Of a DNA stretch of 64,000 bases, positions 18,055 through 28,168 are shown piece by piece (position 1 is the first letter of the stretch; every line of letters begins with the position of its first letter). A program made the position numbers and the translations under genes. The notes below the pieces were generated by a model that searched no databases, was not told the origin of the DNA, and saw only the letters and a program-made list of their open reading frames with translations. The DNA is from Myxococcales bacterium (GTDB lineage: Bacteria > Myxococcota_C > UBA6777), in the NCBI GenBank assembly GCA_020632975.1, contig JACKEL010000013.1:1-64000 (forward strand), in the 5' to 3' direction.

Positions 18055-19062
18055 ATGCGCCACCTCATCTCTTGCCTTCTTGGGCTCGCTTGCTTTTTCT
18101 GGTGTCTCTCCCCCACACAAGCCCAGATCGTCGATGTCCAAGAACTCCAATTCCGCGTCTCCAAAGAAGAGTCTTGGAAACTCGCTTTCAGTGGAAGTGC
18201 CGACTGGAGAGTCGGAAACGTCCGATACCTCGAACTAAAAGGAGGTATCTTCACGGGATTCAAACGAGGAAAACACCTCTTTTTCCTGACAGGAGAAGGC
18301 ACCTACGCCCTCCAAAACAACCAACGCTTCAACAGCAACCTCTTTGGTCACGCCCGTTATCGCTATGAGGTCCTTTCTTGGCTTGGCATCGAAGGATTTG
18401 TTCAACACAAATACGATGAATTCCAAAGGCTTTTCGGAAGATTTCTAATCGGCATGGGTCCTCGTTTTCAACTCTACAAAGGCCCTTATGCAAGTATCTT
18501 TCTAGGAACGGCCTATCTCTTTGAATACAATAAATTTTCTACGTTAGCAGGCGCAGCGGACTCTGAAGCGGAAAGGCTTTTTCATCGTTGGAGCAACTAT
18601 CTCACCTTGGAGATCATTGCAGGAAAAGTCTTGCGCATCTTGCATACAACTTACGCACAGCCCGCTTTTGCGGACTTTTCAGACTTCCGCATCGCCATGA
18701 ATACAACGCTTGCTCTCAAGGTCAACGATTGGCTCACGATCAATCTCAGCCACGAACTGGCCTACCAAAGCCGTCCCCCTGAAACCATCCAACCCCTCGA
18801 CTCTACGTTGAAAGCCTCCTTTGCTATCGAGTGGACTTTGTGGAAACCCCCCGTTGTCAAACCCGCGAGTCTCCCCACCACCAAAAGCACCAGCAAGCCT
18901 GCGAACAAGCCCAAACCACCCACAACACAGCCCACGACGCAGCCCACAGAAAATAACCCACCGATCTTCCCCGCCCCGAGCGAAACCGCCCTGCCCCTTG
19001 GACCCACCTCAGATGCGCCCAAGCATCCTCAAACCCCCACGCTCCCCACCAAACGCCGCTAA
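18055..19062 (+). CDS. DUF481-like outer-membrane protein with Pro-rich tail
   Basis: 335 residues from ATG 18055, where a proper signal peptide begins (MRHLISCLLGLACFFWCLSPTQAQ); a longer frame from 17971 lacks one. The mature part is rich in alternating aromatic and polar residues typical of beta strands. It contains HARYRYEVLSWLGIEGFVQ and LGTAYLFEYNKF, which resemble DUF481 (YdiY-like) proteins. The last ~70 residues are Pro/Thr/Lys-rich and probably unstructured. Outer-membrane location is inferred from composition. DUF481 function is unknown. Only a weak GAGG lies upstream. The MAPEG gene starts 101 bases after its stop. Confidence 0.75.
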   Translation: MRHLISCLLGLACFFWCLSPTQAQIVDVQELQFRVSKEESWKLAFSGSADWRVGNVRYLELKGGIFTGFKRGKHLFFLTGEGTYALQNNQRFNSNLFGHARYRYEVLSWLGIEGFVQHKYDEFQRLFGRFLIGMGPRFQLYKGPYASIFLGTAYLFEYNKFSTLAGAADSEAERLFHRWSNYLTLEIIAGKVLRILHTTYAQPAFADFSDFRIAMNTTLALKVNDWLTINLSHELAYQSRPPETIQPLDSTLKASFAIEWTLWKPPVVKPASLPTTKSTSKPANKPKPPTTQPTTQPTENNPPIFPAPSETALPLGPTSDAPKHPQTPTLPTKRR

Positions 19063-19163
19063 CAAACAAAACCCCTTCACGCCACCAATACAGCAAGTTT
19101 ATTCAAGACATGCGCTCTCAAACGCGCTACGTTTCTGGGGCACACCACCACAAGGAGGCCCTG

Positions 19164-19592
19164 ATGAAACCCTGGGAATTGTTTAGCCTTTTTTGCATCT
19201 TGCTCTTTGTCAAAGGATTTATCGTGGCGGGTATCCAAGGATATTATCGCATCACGACCAAGATCTTCGTGCGGCCTGACGATGCCGCATTTTTTGGAAA
19301 GACAGAGCCCGCAACCCAAGAACACCCCGTTGTGGACCGCGCACAAAGCGCCCTACGCAATGACCTCGAAAATATCCCCTTCTTTCTGTTCCTTTTGATC
19401 GGCTACATCCAACAAGGCTGTTGGCCCCAAGGTATCGCCATCTATGGAGGGATCTTCGTCTTTTCGCGCGTCGTTCACACCGCCGCTTACATCCGTCCCA
19501 CCCAGCCCTTGCGCAATCGCGCTTACATCTTGGGCTTGCTCATGAGCTTCTTGCTCTGCATCCATCTTGGTCTATCTCTCTTTTCCAAGTGA
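19164..19592 (+). CDS. MAPEG family membrane protein
   Basis: 142 residues with four hydrophobic helices. AAGGAGG (19152-19158) fixes the ATG at 19164. The loop VDRAQSALRNDLENIPFFLF matches the MAPEG signature seen in microsomal glutathione S-transferase 1-like proteins (R..N.LEN), and AYIRPTQPLRNRAYILG fits the fourth helix region. MAPEG proteins act in the membrane, often in glutathione transfer or detoxification of lipid peroxides; bacterial members are mostly uncharacterised. It may share a transcript with the DUF481-like gene. Confidence 0.88.
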   Translation: MKPWELFSLFCILLFVKGFIVAGIQGYYRITTKIFVRPDDAAFFGKTEPATQEHPVVDRAQSALRNDLENIPFFLFLLIGYIQQGCWPQGIAIYGGIFVFSRVVHTAAYIRPTQPLRNRAYILGLLMSFLLCIHLGLSLFSK

Positions 19593-19700
19593 GTCCAACC
19601 AACCAAACGTCTCTTGCTTCCTAGAAAAATCAAGGATCGTATGCGCTCCATTCAAGGATCGTAGAGAAACAAAGCATCCAATCTCCCCACCCAAAGCCAC

Positions 19701-20555
19701 TCAACGAACCGTGAGCGTCACGGATGAAGTTTGCCCAAGCCGCAAAAGCGTTTTGTAAGCCAGATCCGTTTCGGATATCTCGTCTGGCCGCAGCGCCGCA
19801 AGAGCTCGAACCACCGACCGTTCGACATCAACCTCAACCACAGATCCTGACGGTAATGTCTCTTGTGTCGCCCCTGTAAGCTGCGCATCCGCAGAAAGCA
19901 AAGGTACCATCGCGCCCGCAGGTAGAGAAACAGAGGCTTGAAAGCTCACCTTTTCCTCTGTGGCGGGCTTTTGGTACCAACCCTTTAACAAAAAGCTCCA
20001 ACGCTGCAAGAGATACCCGTCAGAAGCGGTCTCGTTGGGGGTCGCCATCAAGAGATGAAGCTGGTTGTAGCGCACATCACGCAGCGTCGACTCACCAAAA
20101 AACAACGCATCTTTCGCAAAGATGGACTCCGCAACAGGCGCACTTACGACCGAAGTATCGGTCGATATGGTGTGATCTGCATGAGCGATAGCCAGTCGCG
20201 GCAACCAGCGCCACGCCCACCCCCGCGACGCTGCACGACGCGACGTCTCGCTAGGAACGCACTGCAAAGCCGCTGTCCCTACATACCCCGAAGAGATTCC
20301 AAAACGGTAGCCTGCATCACTCTGAAAAAGATAGGCTTTTTGTTCATCATCCCAGCTTGCCCCCTCCCACGACCAACGCAAAAGGTAACGTACCTTTGTG
20401 CCTTCCTGGGCTTGGAGCATCACCGCTTGCGGGCCAGTCTCTGTGGCCTTCGGGCTTGTATTCCCCGCATCTTTGGCCTCTTCCACAGGGAGAGGAGCAC
20501 AGCGCAAAAGAAAGACTGCGAGAGACCCCACCAAGACCAGCATCAAGCGCATCAT
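19701..20555 (-). CDS. Hypothetical secreted or lipoprotein
   Basis: 284 residues from the ATG at 20555, chosen because GGAGG lies 6 bases upstream; the longer frame from 20582 has no such site. An N-terminal hydrophobic segment ends LLRCAPLP; the Cys may be lipidated, though Arg at -1 is atypical. The rest is a beta-rich sequence with no recognised domain. It begins 73 bases after the YHYH-domain gene stop on the same strand and probably shares its transcript, so both could depend on the sigma-54-like promoter at 22354. No function is proposed. Confidence 0.65.
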   Translation of the reverse strand: MMRLMLVLVGSLAVFLLRCAPLPVEEAKDAGNTSPKATETGPQAVMLQAQEGTKVRYLLRWSWEGASWDDEQKAYLFQSDAGYRFGISSGYVGTAALQCVPSETSRRAASRGWAWRWLPRLAIAHADHTISTDTSVVSAPVAESIFAKDALFFGESTLRDVRYNQLHLLMATPNETASDGYLLQRWSFLLKGWYQKPATEEKVSFQASVSLPAGAMVPLLSADAQLTGATQETLPSGSVVEVDVERSVVRALAALRPDEISETDLAYKTLLRLGQTSSVTLTVR

Positions 20556-20628
20556 CGAGACCTCCGCAGTCGTTAGAGACAAAACAAAAACGCTTTTCTT
20601 TTAGAGCAGATACAAAGGCAGCGATGTA

Positions 20629-22269
20629 TTACTTACAATCAACAGAGCAGTTTTGCGCATTTTCGGGGCCTCCACAGATACCATCTCCACAACATCGCTC
20701 TTTCAACGTCGCGTTGCATGTAGGGATGCCACCGTTTGGACCGCCGCCTTGCTGCTGACCGCGTTGAGGCTCTGCTTGATAACGGTGGCATCCCACCATA
20801 AAGGGGAAAGATGTCGTGACGTGATAAGCGTAGCCGTTGGGACCTTTGTAACCATTGCAACGATCCATGTAGACAAAGTTGGCTTGCTGGGTGTCCACGC
20901 CCGAACGATCGACATAATGGTGTGTACACCAAGAGTAATCCAACAACACACAACGCTTACCCACCACGCTTCCTTCTGGACTGGAAGCATCTTCTGTCAC
21001 GACGTAAGAACATTTGAAATCGCATTTTTGTGGGTCTGTGCAACAGTCTGACAATGCCGTGCAAGACTTTCCTTCGACACCCAAAGCAGCCTGTTCACGG
21101 GAATCTTCGCCCCATGCACCAAGACCGCGATAAACCCACGCACTACGCGCTCTTTTCAGCTTTGAGCAGCTACCATCTGAGCCGCGCTCCAAGCATACAC
21201 ACGGCCCCTTGATAGGCACGCCATCCAAGCCCCAACCGATCACAGGGGACTCTTCTGTACAGCTTCCTTCGAGCGATGCGCGAAAGTTCCAACTGGCCGT
21301 AGCATCCGCATAAGAGTGACGTGGTGTGCCATCCGTTTTGCGCAAGAAGCACGCTTCGTTAAGGCCGTGGTAGTGCATCGAAGCCGCAGTATGTCCAAAG
21401 CACAGATCCAACGCGGCACTCTTCGTCAAGTCGCCTCCGGCCGAAAAGTCTGCCGCAGTGTCAGGCGTAAAAAAGAAAGGATTTCCCCAAGGATCGGGGA
21501 TCGTTGCCTCGTTTGGACCGTACAGAGGAACCCCAGAGATCGCAAAGCCAACTGTTCCAAGACAAACAAGCCTTTGATAAGTAACTTCTTTTCCTTGTAC
21601 GGTTTCTTTCAAATAACCAACCCCGGCTCCTTGTGTGCAAAGCTGCGAAGGCTCCGTTTGCGTGCCTTGGTTGGGGCTTGTAAGGTACTGTTGGTAAGCG
21701 GTTTGGCATCCTTTGATATCGCTGATGGCATCGCCCTGTCCGCTCGCAGGCTCTTTCGGCTGCAAGGGGATGCGATAGATCTGCAAGGACTCTTTGAGCA
21801 CATTGGGCGTCGTTTGCACAAAGTCATAGTGCGGTAGCGCGTTGGATACGATGTAAGCGTGGGTTTCGTCGCACTGGATCTGCACACAAGGCACCATCTC
21901 TTTGCCATTGTTGTTGATCTTCAAAGAGACAAATCGCATCAGCGTTTCTGCGATACGCTTTCCTTCCGCAGTGTCGCAAGTCCCGATCGTCCCAACATCG
22001 TTGTATTGTGCGAGAAGATCCTTCCAAGCCGCTGTACAAGTCCCGCCTTGCGTTTCTTCGACAGGCCCAGCGTCTCCGCTCTCTACATTACCGCTATCTC
22101 TCGCCTCTATCGAGCCACCATCGCCTTGCCCGCTCTCTACGAGGGTTCCGTCTGCTTGCGTAGCCTCCGTCGTGCGGCCATCACAAGCAGACGTCCCTAG
22201 CACGACAAGACAAAATCCTCCTAGAAGCACGGCAAAACCTAAGCATTTTCTAAAGTTGATCCCAAACAT
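20629..22269 (-). CDS. YHYH-domain lipoprotein
   Basis: 547 residues from ATG 22269, where AGGAGG lies upstream and a lipoprotein signal starts (ending VLGTSAC). A low-complexity spacer rich in Asp, Gly and Thr follows the Cys. The central region carries the YHYH signature (SMHYHGLNEACF) and the typical downstream IGWGLDGVPIKGPC. The C-terminal third is Cys-rich (CSYVV, CVLLDYSWC, CCGDGICGGPENAQNCSVDCK), resembling secreted-protease repeats elsewhere in this window. YHYH proteins are secreted; their function is not established. A sigma-54-like element lies about 85 bases upstream of the start. Confidence 0.85.
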   Translation of the reverse strand: MFGINFRKCLGFAVLLGGFCLVVLGTSACDGRTTEATQADGTLVESGQGDGGSIEARDSGNVESGDAGPVEETQGGTCTAAWKDLLAQYNDVGTIGTCDTAEGKRIAETLMRFVSLKINNNGKEMVPCVQIQCDETHAYIVSNALPHYDFVQTTPNVLKESLQIYRIPLQPKEPASGQGDAISDIKGCQTAYQQYLTSPNQGTQTEPSQLCTQGAGVGYLKETVQGKEVTYQRLVCLGTVGFAISGVPLYGPNEATIPDPWGNPFFFTPDTAADFSAGGDLTKSAALDLCFGHTAASMHYHGLNEACFLRKTDGTPRHSYADATASWNFRASLEGSCTEESPVIGWGLDGVPIKGPCVCLERGSDGSCSKLKRARSAWVYRGLGAWGEDSREQAALGVEGKSCTALSDCCTDPQKCDFKCSYVVTEDASSPEGSVVGKRCVLLDYSWCTHHYVDRSGVDTQQANFVYMDRCNGYKGPNGYAYHVTTSFPFMVGCHRYQAEPQRGQQQGGGPNGGIPTCNATLKERCCGDGICGGPENAQNCSVDCK

Positions 22270-22633
22270 CGCTTCTGCCTCCTGCAAGCACATCCCCATG
22301 GGAAGGGAAGATGCGTCCACGCAAATCAAATCCTTTTGGAACGGGCACGGAAAAGCAAGAGCTGTACCACCCTCAAACGCCCCAAAGCCAAGCGAGCATA
22401 AACCACTGTAACCATCGAGATTTGTCTTAAAACTTATCGCAAGGTGTCTTCTCGTTCTGTTTGGGAAGGACCTGATAAACGGAGCGAGGAAGGAAACAAC
22501 ACAAAGAGAAGAAGATTTGAAGAAAGAGGAGAGAGAAAAGACAAAGTTCTTGTCATGATAAAGAAGCTGAACGCATTCGAGAAAAAAGGCATACGAGCAT
22601 CATCCAGATTCTCTACCATGGAAAGAAAAAAGC
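22270..22633. other. Intergenic region with sigma-54-like site
   Basis: About 360 bases between the divergent YHYH lipoprotein gene and the broken methylase gene. It contains the TGG-N10-GC element at 22354-22369 reading toward the lipoprotein gene. The right half (22440-22620) is purine-rich on the plus strand (GGAAGGA, AAGAGAAGAAG runs). No gene was recognised here; short ORFs on both strands have no homology signal. Confidence 0.4.
22354..22369 (-). promoter_or_regulatory. Sigma-54-like promoter of the YHYH lipoprotein gene
   Basis: On the minus strand: TGGTACA-N4-TTGCT, differing from the RpoN consensus at two of the conserved positions and keeping the 10-base GG-to-GC spacing. The predicted start site is near 22342, about 73 bases before ATG 22269. 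Confidence 0.45.
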
Positions 22634-25600
22634 ATGCCTTGGTCATCACACGATCCCTCTTTGCAGGCGACAAGAAGTGCTTTGCAAAGGCTTTTGGAAG
22701 CTTCCCATGAGCTTTGGACGCCGCTGCTCAAGCGAGATGTACTCACTCCCCATGAGATCCATCTTGCTTTGTTGCGATTCACCATGCGCTGTGTTGCTGG
22801 ACTTTTGGCGGAAAGCCGCTCGTTGCAACCTTCGCCCTCATCCCCACAAACGTTTTGGGAGATACTTGAGCCTCCTCTCCAAACAAGAGAACCCCCGTGG
22901 ATTCTTTTACGCTCCGCTTTAAAAAGGCTCCAAAGTCCCGCATTTTTCGACGATGAGCCCTTAGGGATCGCGTGTAACCACCTAGAAGACAACATCGATC
23001 AACTCGATCCCAAATCCTGTATCGGATTCCTCCAAGAACTCATCCGCGACGACACCCCTACAACACTCGCCCAAACACCACTCAACCATCTAGGCTGGTT
23101 GTACGAAACACTCCTAGACTGGCAGCTGATCTTCGAGAAACCACCTCAAGGTGCGGCCCCAAAACAGAGCAACGGCTGGTCTTTGCACCTTGGGAGGGGC
23201 ACCGCAAAGGGCAAGGAACATTCTACACATCGCCTGAACTGGCCCAGCTCACAGCAAGACGCGCACTCAAGCTGTTTTTAGCAGAGTGGGATCAAGAGCA
23301 CTGCCCAGCGATCTGCGATCCCTCGATGGGTTCGGGCTCTTTCTTGCTTGCGGCACTCGGAGAGATGGACAACATCTTTTCTCCCAAAAGCCCATCCCAA
23401 AGGACCAAGAGTCCCTCTCTCTCTCCGCAAAGATATCGCCCTCCACTGTTTGCATGGCGTAGATGTCGATCCTTTGGGTGTCGAGATCGCCCGTCTCAGT
23501 CTGTGGTTGGCGGTGGGAGACCCCACGATCAGCCCGCAGCACTTCAACAAAAACCTAGCTTGCGGAGACGCTTTGCTTGGACTCTGGGACGAAACAGCCC
23601 ACCAAGTCACGGCATCCCCAAAAACTTCCCACTGAAAGTACCCGCAAAGCCTCTTGGGAGCGAGCAGACAGCGTTTGTGCATTGTGGTTTTGGCCTCCAT
23701 CCGAAGAAGCCCCTTCATCCGAGATGATCGAACAGCCTCTCAAAAGATGGCCTGCCTCCATGCGCGCATCGCGAGAACAGATCGTGCGAAAGCGACGCTT
23801 TTTCCATTGGGACTTGGCTTTCCCAGAGATCTTTGGGGCCCCAAACCAGGTTTCGATCTGGTCTTGGGCAACCCCCCTTGGGAAACCATGCAACCCAACT
23901 CCAAAGAGTTCTTCTCGCGTGTGGACCCTTCCTTCCGCAGTTATGGCAAACAACAAGCCCTTGCCCAACAAAAGCTCCTCTTGGAACAAAGCCCCAAACT
24001 CGCGCAACAATGGCAAGAATACTTAGAAGATCAAAAGCTCCTCACCCGCTGGATCCTCAAGACCCCGCCCAACGAACAAACCTCCGCATCGTCCAAGCTC
24101 CCCTTTCAACACCAAGGACAAGGAAAGTTCTATACTTATAAGCTCTTTATGGAGTTGGCTTTCCATCTTTTGCGAGACCAAGGACGCCTCGCCATGCTCG
24201 TCCCTGCGAGTTTTTACAACGACAAAGGCGCCTTGGCCCTGCGGAAACTGTTTTTGAACTCATGTCGCTGGGAGTGGTTGTTTTCCTTTGAAAATCGCGC
24301 GGGGATCTTTTCGATCGACAACCGCTTTAAGTTTTGCGCCATCATCGTCCAAAAAGGCGGAAAAACCGACCAGATACAAACTGCTTTTATGCAAAGACAT
24401 CTGAAAGACTGGGAAGATGCCGAAAAACACGCTGTGCCCTATACCAAAAAACAAATACAGACTTTTTCTCCAAAAGTCTAAGCTTTTTGAGATCCGTGAT
24501 CCAAACGATTTAAAGATCCTCGATCGCATGATGGAGCACAGCAAACCCCTCAAAGACCTTCAAAAGGCCTTCCCACTGCGCTACCAACAAGGCGAGTTCA
24601 ATATGACCTCGGACAGTCGGCACTTTGTAACGTCTGCCCAAGCCGCCAAACAAGATTATCACCCTTGTTTCTATGGTCATCGCCTTCGTGGGGCTTGGCG
24701 CGACCTTTCGGCATGGAAACTCGACAACCACCCAACAAGCGATCCTGTGGAGCTTTACAAACGCCAACACTTGTTGCCTCCAGAGTACGTCTTGTCGTCG
24801 GAGGGTAGCCAAGCCCTATCTGTCGAGGACCTACAAGAAGAAGATATCTACCTACCACTGTTCCAAGGTGCCATGCTTTATGGGTACAGCCACAATGCTG
24901 CGCGATACAAGCACGGCTCAGGGCACCGCAGCAGTTGGGAGCGGCACAATCCCTTTGCTCCGCTCCAACCGCAGTTCTTTGTACCCTCCACAACTTATCA
25001 AGCCTGGTCGAAGACGTGTGTTGGCCCACGCATCGCTTTTCGAGCCCTGAGCAACGCCACAAACGAACGGACCTTTGTCGTCTCGTGCCTCAATACGCAG
25101 CCTTGTGGTAATTCGATCGGCCTCCTTCATGCCTTCGAGTTGGACTGGCCCACACCTGCACTACTCGCACAAACCGCACTGATGGGCTCTTTCGCATACG
25201 ATTGGTTGTTGCGTCATCGTCTGGTCGGTACCAACCTCAACGCTTTCCTTTTGGAAGAAACACGCCTTCCAGAGATCCCTCCCCATATCGCCGAGATGTT
25301 GGGGCTTTTGCTAGGCATGTTATGTTTCGCAGGGTATGCCCAAGCCCCTTTTTGGCTGCGGTGGCGGCAACACGCTCCTGAACAAGCACAGCAGCTCTCT
25401 CCACCCTTTTTGTATGCACTCGCCTCCCAAACACGACAAAAGCTTCACTGCGTCCTTGATGCTGCAAGCGCGGTGCTCTTTGGGTTAGACAAACAAGAGC
25501 TTCAGTGGATCTTGCGAGATTGCCACCATCCGATCTCCAAAAGCTCGGATGCACGGTTTACAAGAAAGCTTGACCCCAAAGGCTTTTGGCGCGTGCAAAA

Positions 25601-25862
25601 ACATTCTCCTCCCCAAGAACGACAAACCACACAAATCTTCATTATATTTGAGTCCATAAAAGAGAGAGATCTACATTCTTTTTTACAAAATTTCTTCAAA
25701 GAAGAATGCTTTTTTTCTTACGATCATTTTCTCGATCGTAGATCGAGAGAGATTGGCCCGACTTTCGCAGAAAACTTTTTTGTACCCCCTGAAACAATTT
25801 GGCGACACTGTGAAGAACACGCCTTGCGCTTAAGAAAAATAAACACCAATTGTCCAGTTTAG
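22634..25862 (+). pseudogene. Eco57I/PglX-type DNA adenine methylase, broken by five frameshifts
   Basis: Pieces in order reconstruct one ~1075-residue protein. An N-terminal helical region lies in frame 2 to about 23160. Frame 1 then carries RKGQGTFYTSPELAQL and motif I CDPSMGSGSFL. Frame 2 carries GVDVDPLGVEIARLSLWL and ACGDALLGLW. Frame 3 carries RFFHWDLAFPEIF. Frame 2 carries catalytic NPPW and LRDQGRLAMLVPASFYND. Frame 3 from about 24470 to 25862 is the target-recognition region (RIAFRAL, ERTFVVSCLNTQPCGN). Breaks fall near 23155, 23360-23420, 23600, 23840 and 24470, each at short C/A/G/T runs. Flanking genes are intact. It probably derives from a Type IIG or BREX-like methylase and is likely non-functional. 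Confidence 0.85.
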
Positions 25863-25909
25863 CGCGCAGATCGTGTAGAAAACAGGCAAGCTAAAGAAAA
25901 ACGATGTTT

Positions 25910-25932
25910 CATTGTGTTTCACAATGCTTTTT
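25910..25932 (+). terminator. Candidate intrinsic terminator after the methylase pseudogene
   Basis: CATTGTG (25910-25916), loop TTT, CACAATG (25920-25926), then C and five T residues. The stem is short (7 bp) and not GC-rich, so strength is uncertain. It is 50 bases past the methylase stop. Confidence 0.45.
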
Positions 25933-26086
25933 AGAGTTGCACGAACTGGAACAAGAATGAAACTTTCCCGTTTCAGGTTGAACCTTTAACGAAAAAAAAC
26001 ACACTCAAGTCCTTATCCACCCTGTCGTATTTCAAGGTGGCATACCCCGTCACCATCTTGAAACGTGAGGCTCCAGTGAGACTCAC

Positions 26087-26116
26087 CTCAAGAAAACGCA
26101 AAGGGGGTTTCTTGAG
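26087..26116 (+). promoter_or_regulatory. Hairpin in the leader of the first DUF4388 kinase gene
   Basis: CTCAAGAAA (26087-26095) and TTTCTTGAG (26108-26116) are perfect 9-bp arms around a 12-base loop, ending just before the GGAG ribosome site of the ATG at 26132. A second palindrome GTGAGACTCAC lies immediately upstream. This may be an operator or an RNA structure affecting initiation. Confidence 0.4.
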
Positions 26117-26131
26117 AACGGAGAATGTTCG

Positions 26132-28168
26132 ATGAACCCATTACCCCAATTATCCACGCGTTACAACATTAAGAAGCTTCTGGGAGCAGGAGGAATGGGG
26201 GTCACATACCTAGCAACACAGGGTGGGAGCGAAGGCTTCGAGAAACGCGTCGTGCTCAAACGTCTGCACCCCAACTTGATGCATGACCCTGCGATGGTAA
26301 AGGCGTTGATTGCAGAAGCGCACTTAGCGGTAAAACTGGATCACCCGAACATCGTGAGTATTCACGACCTTTTCTTAGAAAAGAACGAATACACCTTGGT
26401 CATGGAGTATATAGATGGGTGCCCCTTGTCCTACTGGATGCAGAGCGTAGAGCGATTGGAACCAGAGATCGTCTTGTGCGTTGTGATGCAGCTTCTTTTA
26501 GCGCTTCATTACGCTCATCAGCGCAAAGACGAGCATGGGAACTCACTTCATATCATTCACCGCGATATCAGTCCTGACAACATCTTACTTTCGCACAATG
26601 GGACCGCCAAACTCACAGACTTTGGGCTCGCAAAGATCCGTACACACGCAGAACTCACGCAACCTGGCACCATCAAAGGGAAATATGGCTACATGTCCCC
26701 CGAACAAGCGCGTGGGATGCGTTTGGATCAACGCACAGACCTCTACAGTGTGGGGATCTTGCTTTACGAAGGTCTCACAGGACAACGCCTGTTTCATGGC
26801 CAACACCCGCTCCAAACCTTGCGGCTTACAGCAAGAGGCGAGATCCGCCCAATCAACGAGGCGATGCCCAATCTCTCGCCCTCTCTTGTAGAGATCGTGC
26901 ACAAGGCCTTGGACCCTGACCCAGACAAACGTTTTCAAAGCGCGGCAGCTTTCTACGATGCTTTGGAGATCTTCGCGCTTCCTTGGAGCTTGGAGAAGAT
27001 GAGGAGGCTGTTGGAGGAGTCTCTACAGAGATTCCTTGCCACAAAAGCTTCAGAAAAATCAGAAAACACAGAAGATCGTCTCGTTTCTGCGACAGCGGAA
27101 GGCTCGGTCTCAAGAGAGACCAGCACGATCAAGCCCTACAAAACCCAATCGCAAAACTCCGTGCTGGCTGCTGCTTACAAAAAGCCCCTTGTCTACGTCA
27201 TCTGCAACGATTCGATGATCACAGAAGGACTCCAAAACCAACTTACAAGCCCCTGGATTGGCCGAAAACACTTCCAAGTCGAACTCCTTGATAAAAAAGA
27301 AGATATCGACAAGGCAACAGAGCTGATCGACAACCTTGAGCGCGTTCCAAACGCGGTGATCTTTGGTGGACTTCACGTCGCGTTACAGCATCCGCTTCTT
27401 GCGTCGATTCGCAAACGCTCGAACACGCTCAAGATCATGCTACTTCCGCTGCCACAGCCTGATATCATGGAGCTTGCCGTCGAACTTTGTGGCGTCAGTG
27501 CAGCGCATTATGGCGCCTTCCCTATCGAAGAACTCATCAACGATATCAATGACCAACTCAGTTCTCAACAAACCACGGATCGACTTCATCAATTGCAAAA
27601 ACGCCTAGAAAGCAGCAGCCAGATCGAAATCGAGATGCGCTCGCGGGTGGATGCCTTGGCTTCTGCAAATGTACGCGCAGCCCAGCTTGTAGATGAGGTC
27701 AACCAAAAGAACAAACAGCTCGAAGAAAAAGACCACTTTCTCCAAAGGGTCTCACGCACCTTGCTCAATGAAGAAGGCCAAATCGAAGCGTCAGGCTGTT
27801 TCCTCCAAGGCGAACTCAACGAGATGCCGCTCACAGACATCTTCCAGTTGCTCAACCTGAGTCGAAAAAGCGCATGTGTCACCTTTCTACGCGACAATGA
27901 AAGCCAACACGCGCAACTCTTTTTCCAACAAGGAGAAGTCATCCACGCACGTTATGGGGCTTTGCAAGGCGAGCGTGTGATCGAGCTTTTGCTCAACTGG
28001 TCTAACGCACACTTTATGTTGCAAGCCTTGCCTCCCACCGTGGAACGCACCATCACACAACGCACAGATCAACTGCTCCTCGATCTTCTTCGACGCATCG
28101 ACGAAGAGAGACGCCCCTTTTCTGCTCCCTCCTCAGACTGGGAACTCCCCGAAGGGGACGTGCTCTAA
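26132..28168 (+). CDS. Cytosolic Ser/Thr kinase with degenerate receiver-like domain and DUF4388
   Basis: 678 residues, no membrane helix. Kinase domain about 10-290: GAGGMG (18-23), Lys43, HRDISPDN (143-150), DFG (163-165), SPEQ. The catalytic-loop Lys of HRDxKPxN is Ser here, a variant frequent in myxobacterial kinases. Residues about 350-470 resemble a receiver fold (KPLVYVICNDS ... NAVIFGGLHVALQHP) but lack the phospho-acceptor Asp. A coiled coil follows, then a C-terminal DUF4388/PATAN domain (about 548-650; CFLQGELNEMPLTDIFQLLN, LFFQQGEVIHARYG). A close paralogue lies 670 bases downstream. Probably a signalling protein controlling a cytoplasmic process, perhaps the sulfur genes that follow. 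Confidence 0.92.
   Translation: MNPLPQLSTRYNIKKLLGAGGMGVTYLATQGGSEGFEKRVVLKRLHPNLMHDPAMVKALIAEAHLAVKLDHPNIVSIHDLFLEKNEYTLVMEYIDGCPLSYWMQSVERLEPEIVLCVVMQLLLALHYAHQRKDEHGNSLHIIHRDISPDNILLSHNGTAKLTDFGLAKIRTHAELTQPGTIKGKYGYMSPEQARGMRLDQRTDLYSVGILLYEGLTGQRLFHGQHPLQTLRLTARGEIRPINEAMPNLSPSLVEIVHKALDPDPDKRFQSAAAFYDALEIFALPWSLEKMRRLLEESLQRFLATKASEKSENTEDRLVSATAEGSVSRETSTIKPYKTQSQNSVLAAAYKKPLVYVICNDSMITEGLQNQLTSPWIGRKHFQVELLDKKEDIDKATELIDNLERVPNAVIFGGLHVALQHPLLASIRKRSNTLKIMLLPLPQPDIMELAVELCGVSAAHYGAFPIEELINDINDQLSSQQTTDRLHQLQKRLESSSQIEIEMRSRVDALASANVRAAQLVDEVNQKNKQLEEKDHFLQRVSRTLLNEEGQIEASGCFLQGELNEMPLTDIFQLLNLSRKSACVTFLRDNESQHAQLFFQQGEVIHARYGALQGERVIELLLNWSNAHFMLQALPPTVERTITQRTDQLLLDLLRRIDEERRPFSAPSSDWELPEGDVL

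Noticed and set aside
22634..25862. Programmed frameshifting as the explanation for the methylase frames
   Set aside because: Five shifts in both directions and no slippery-site plus structure pattern; decay or sequence error is more likely.
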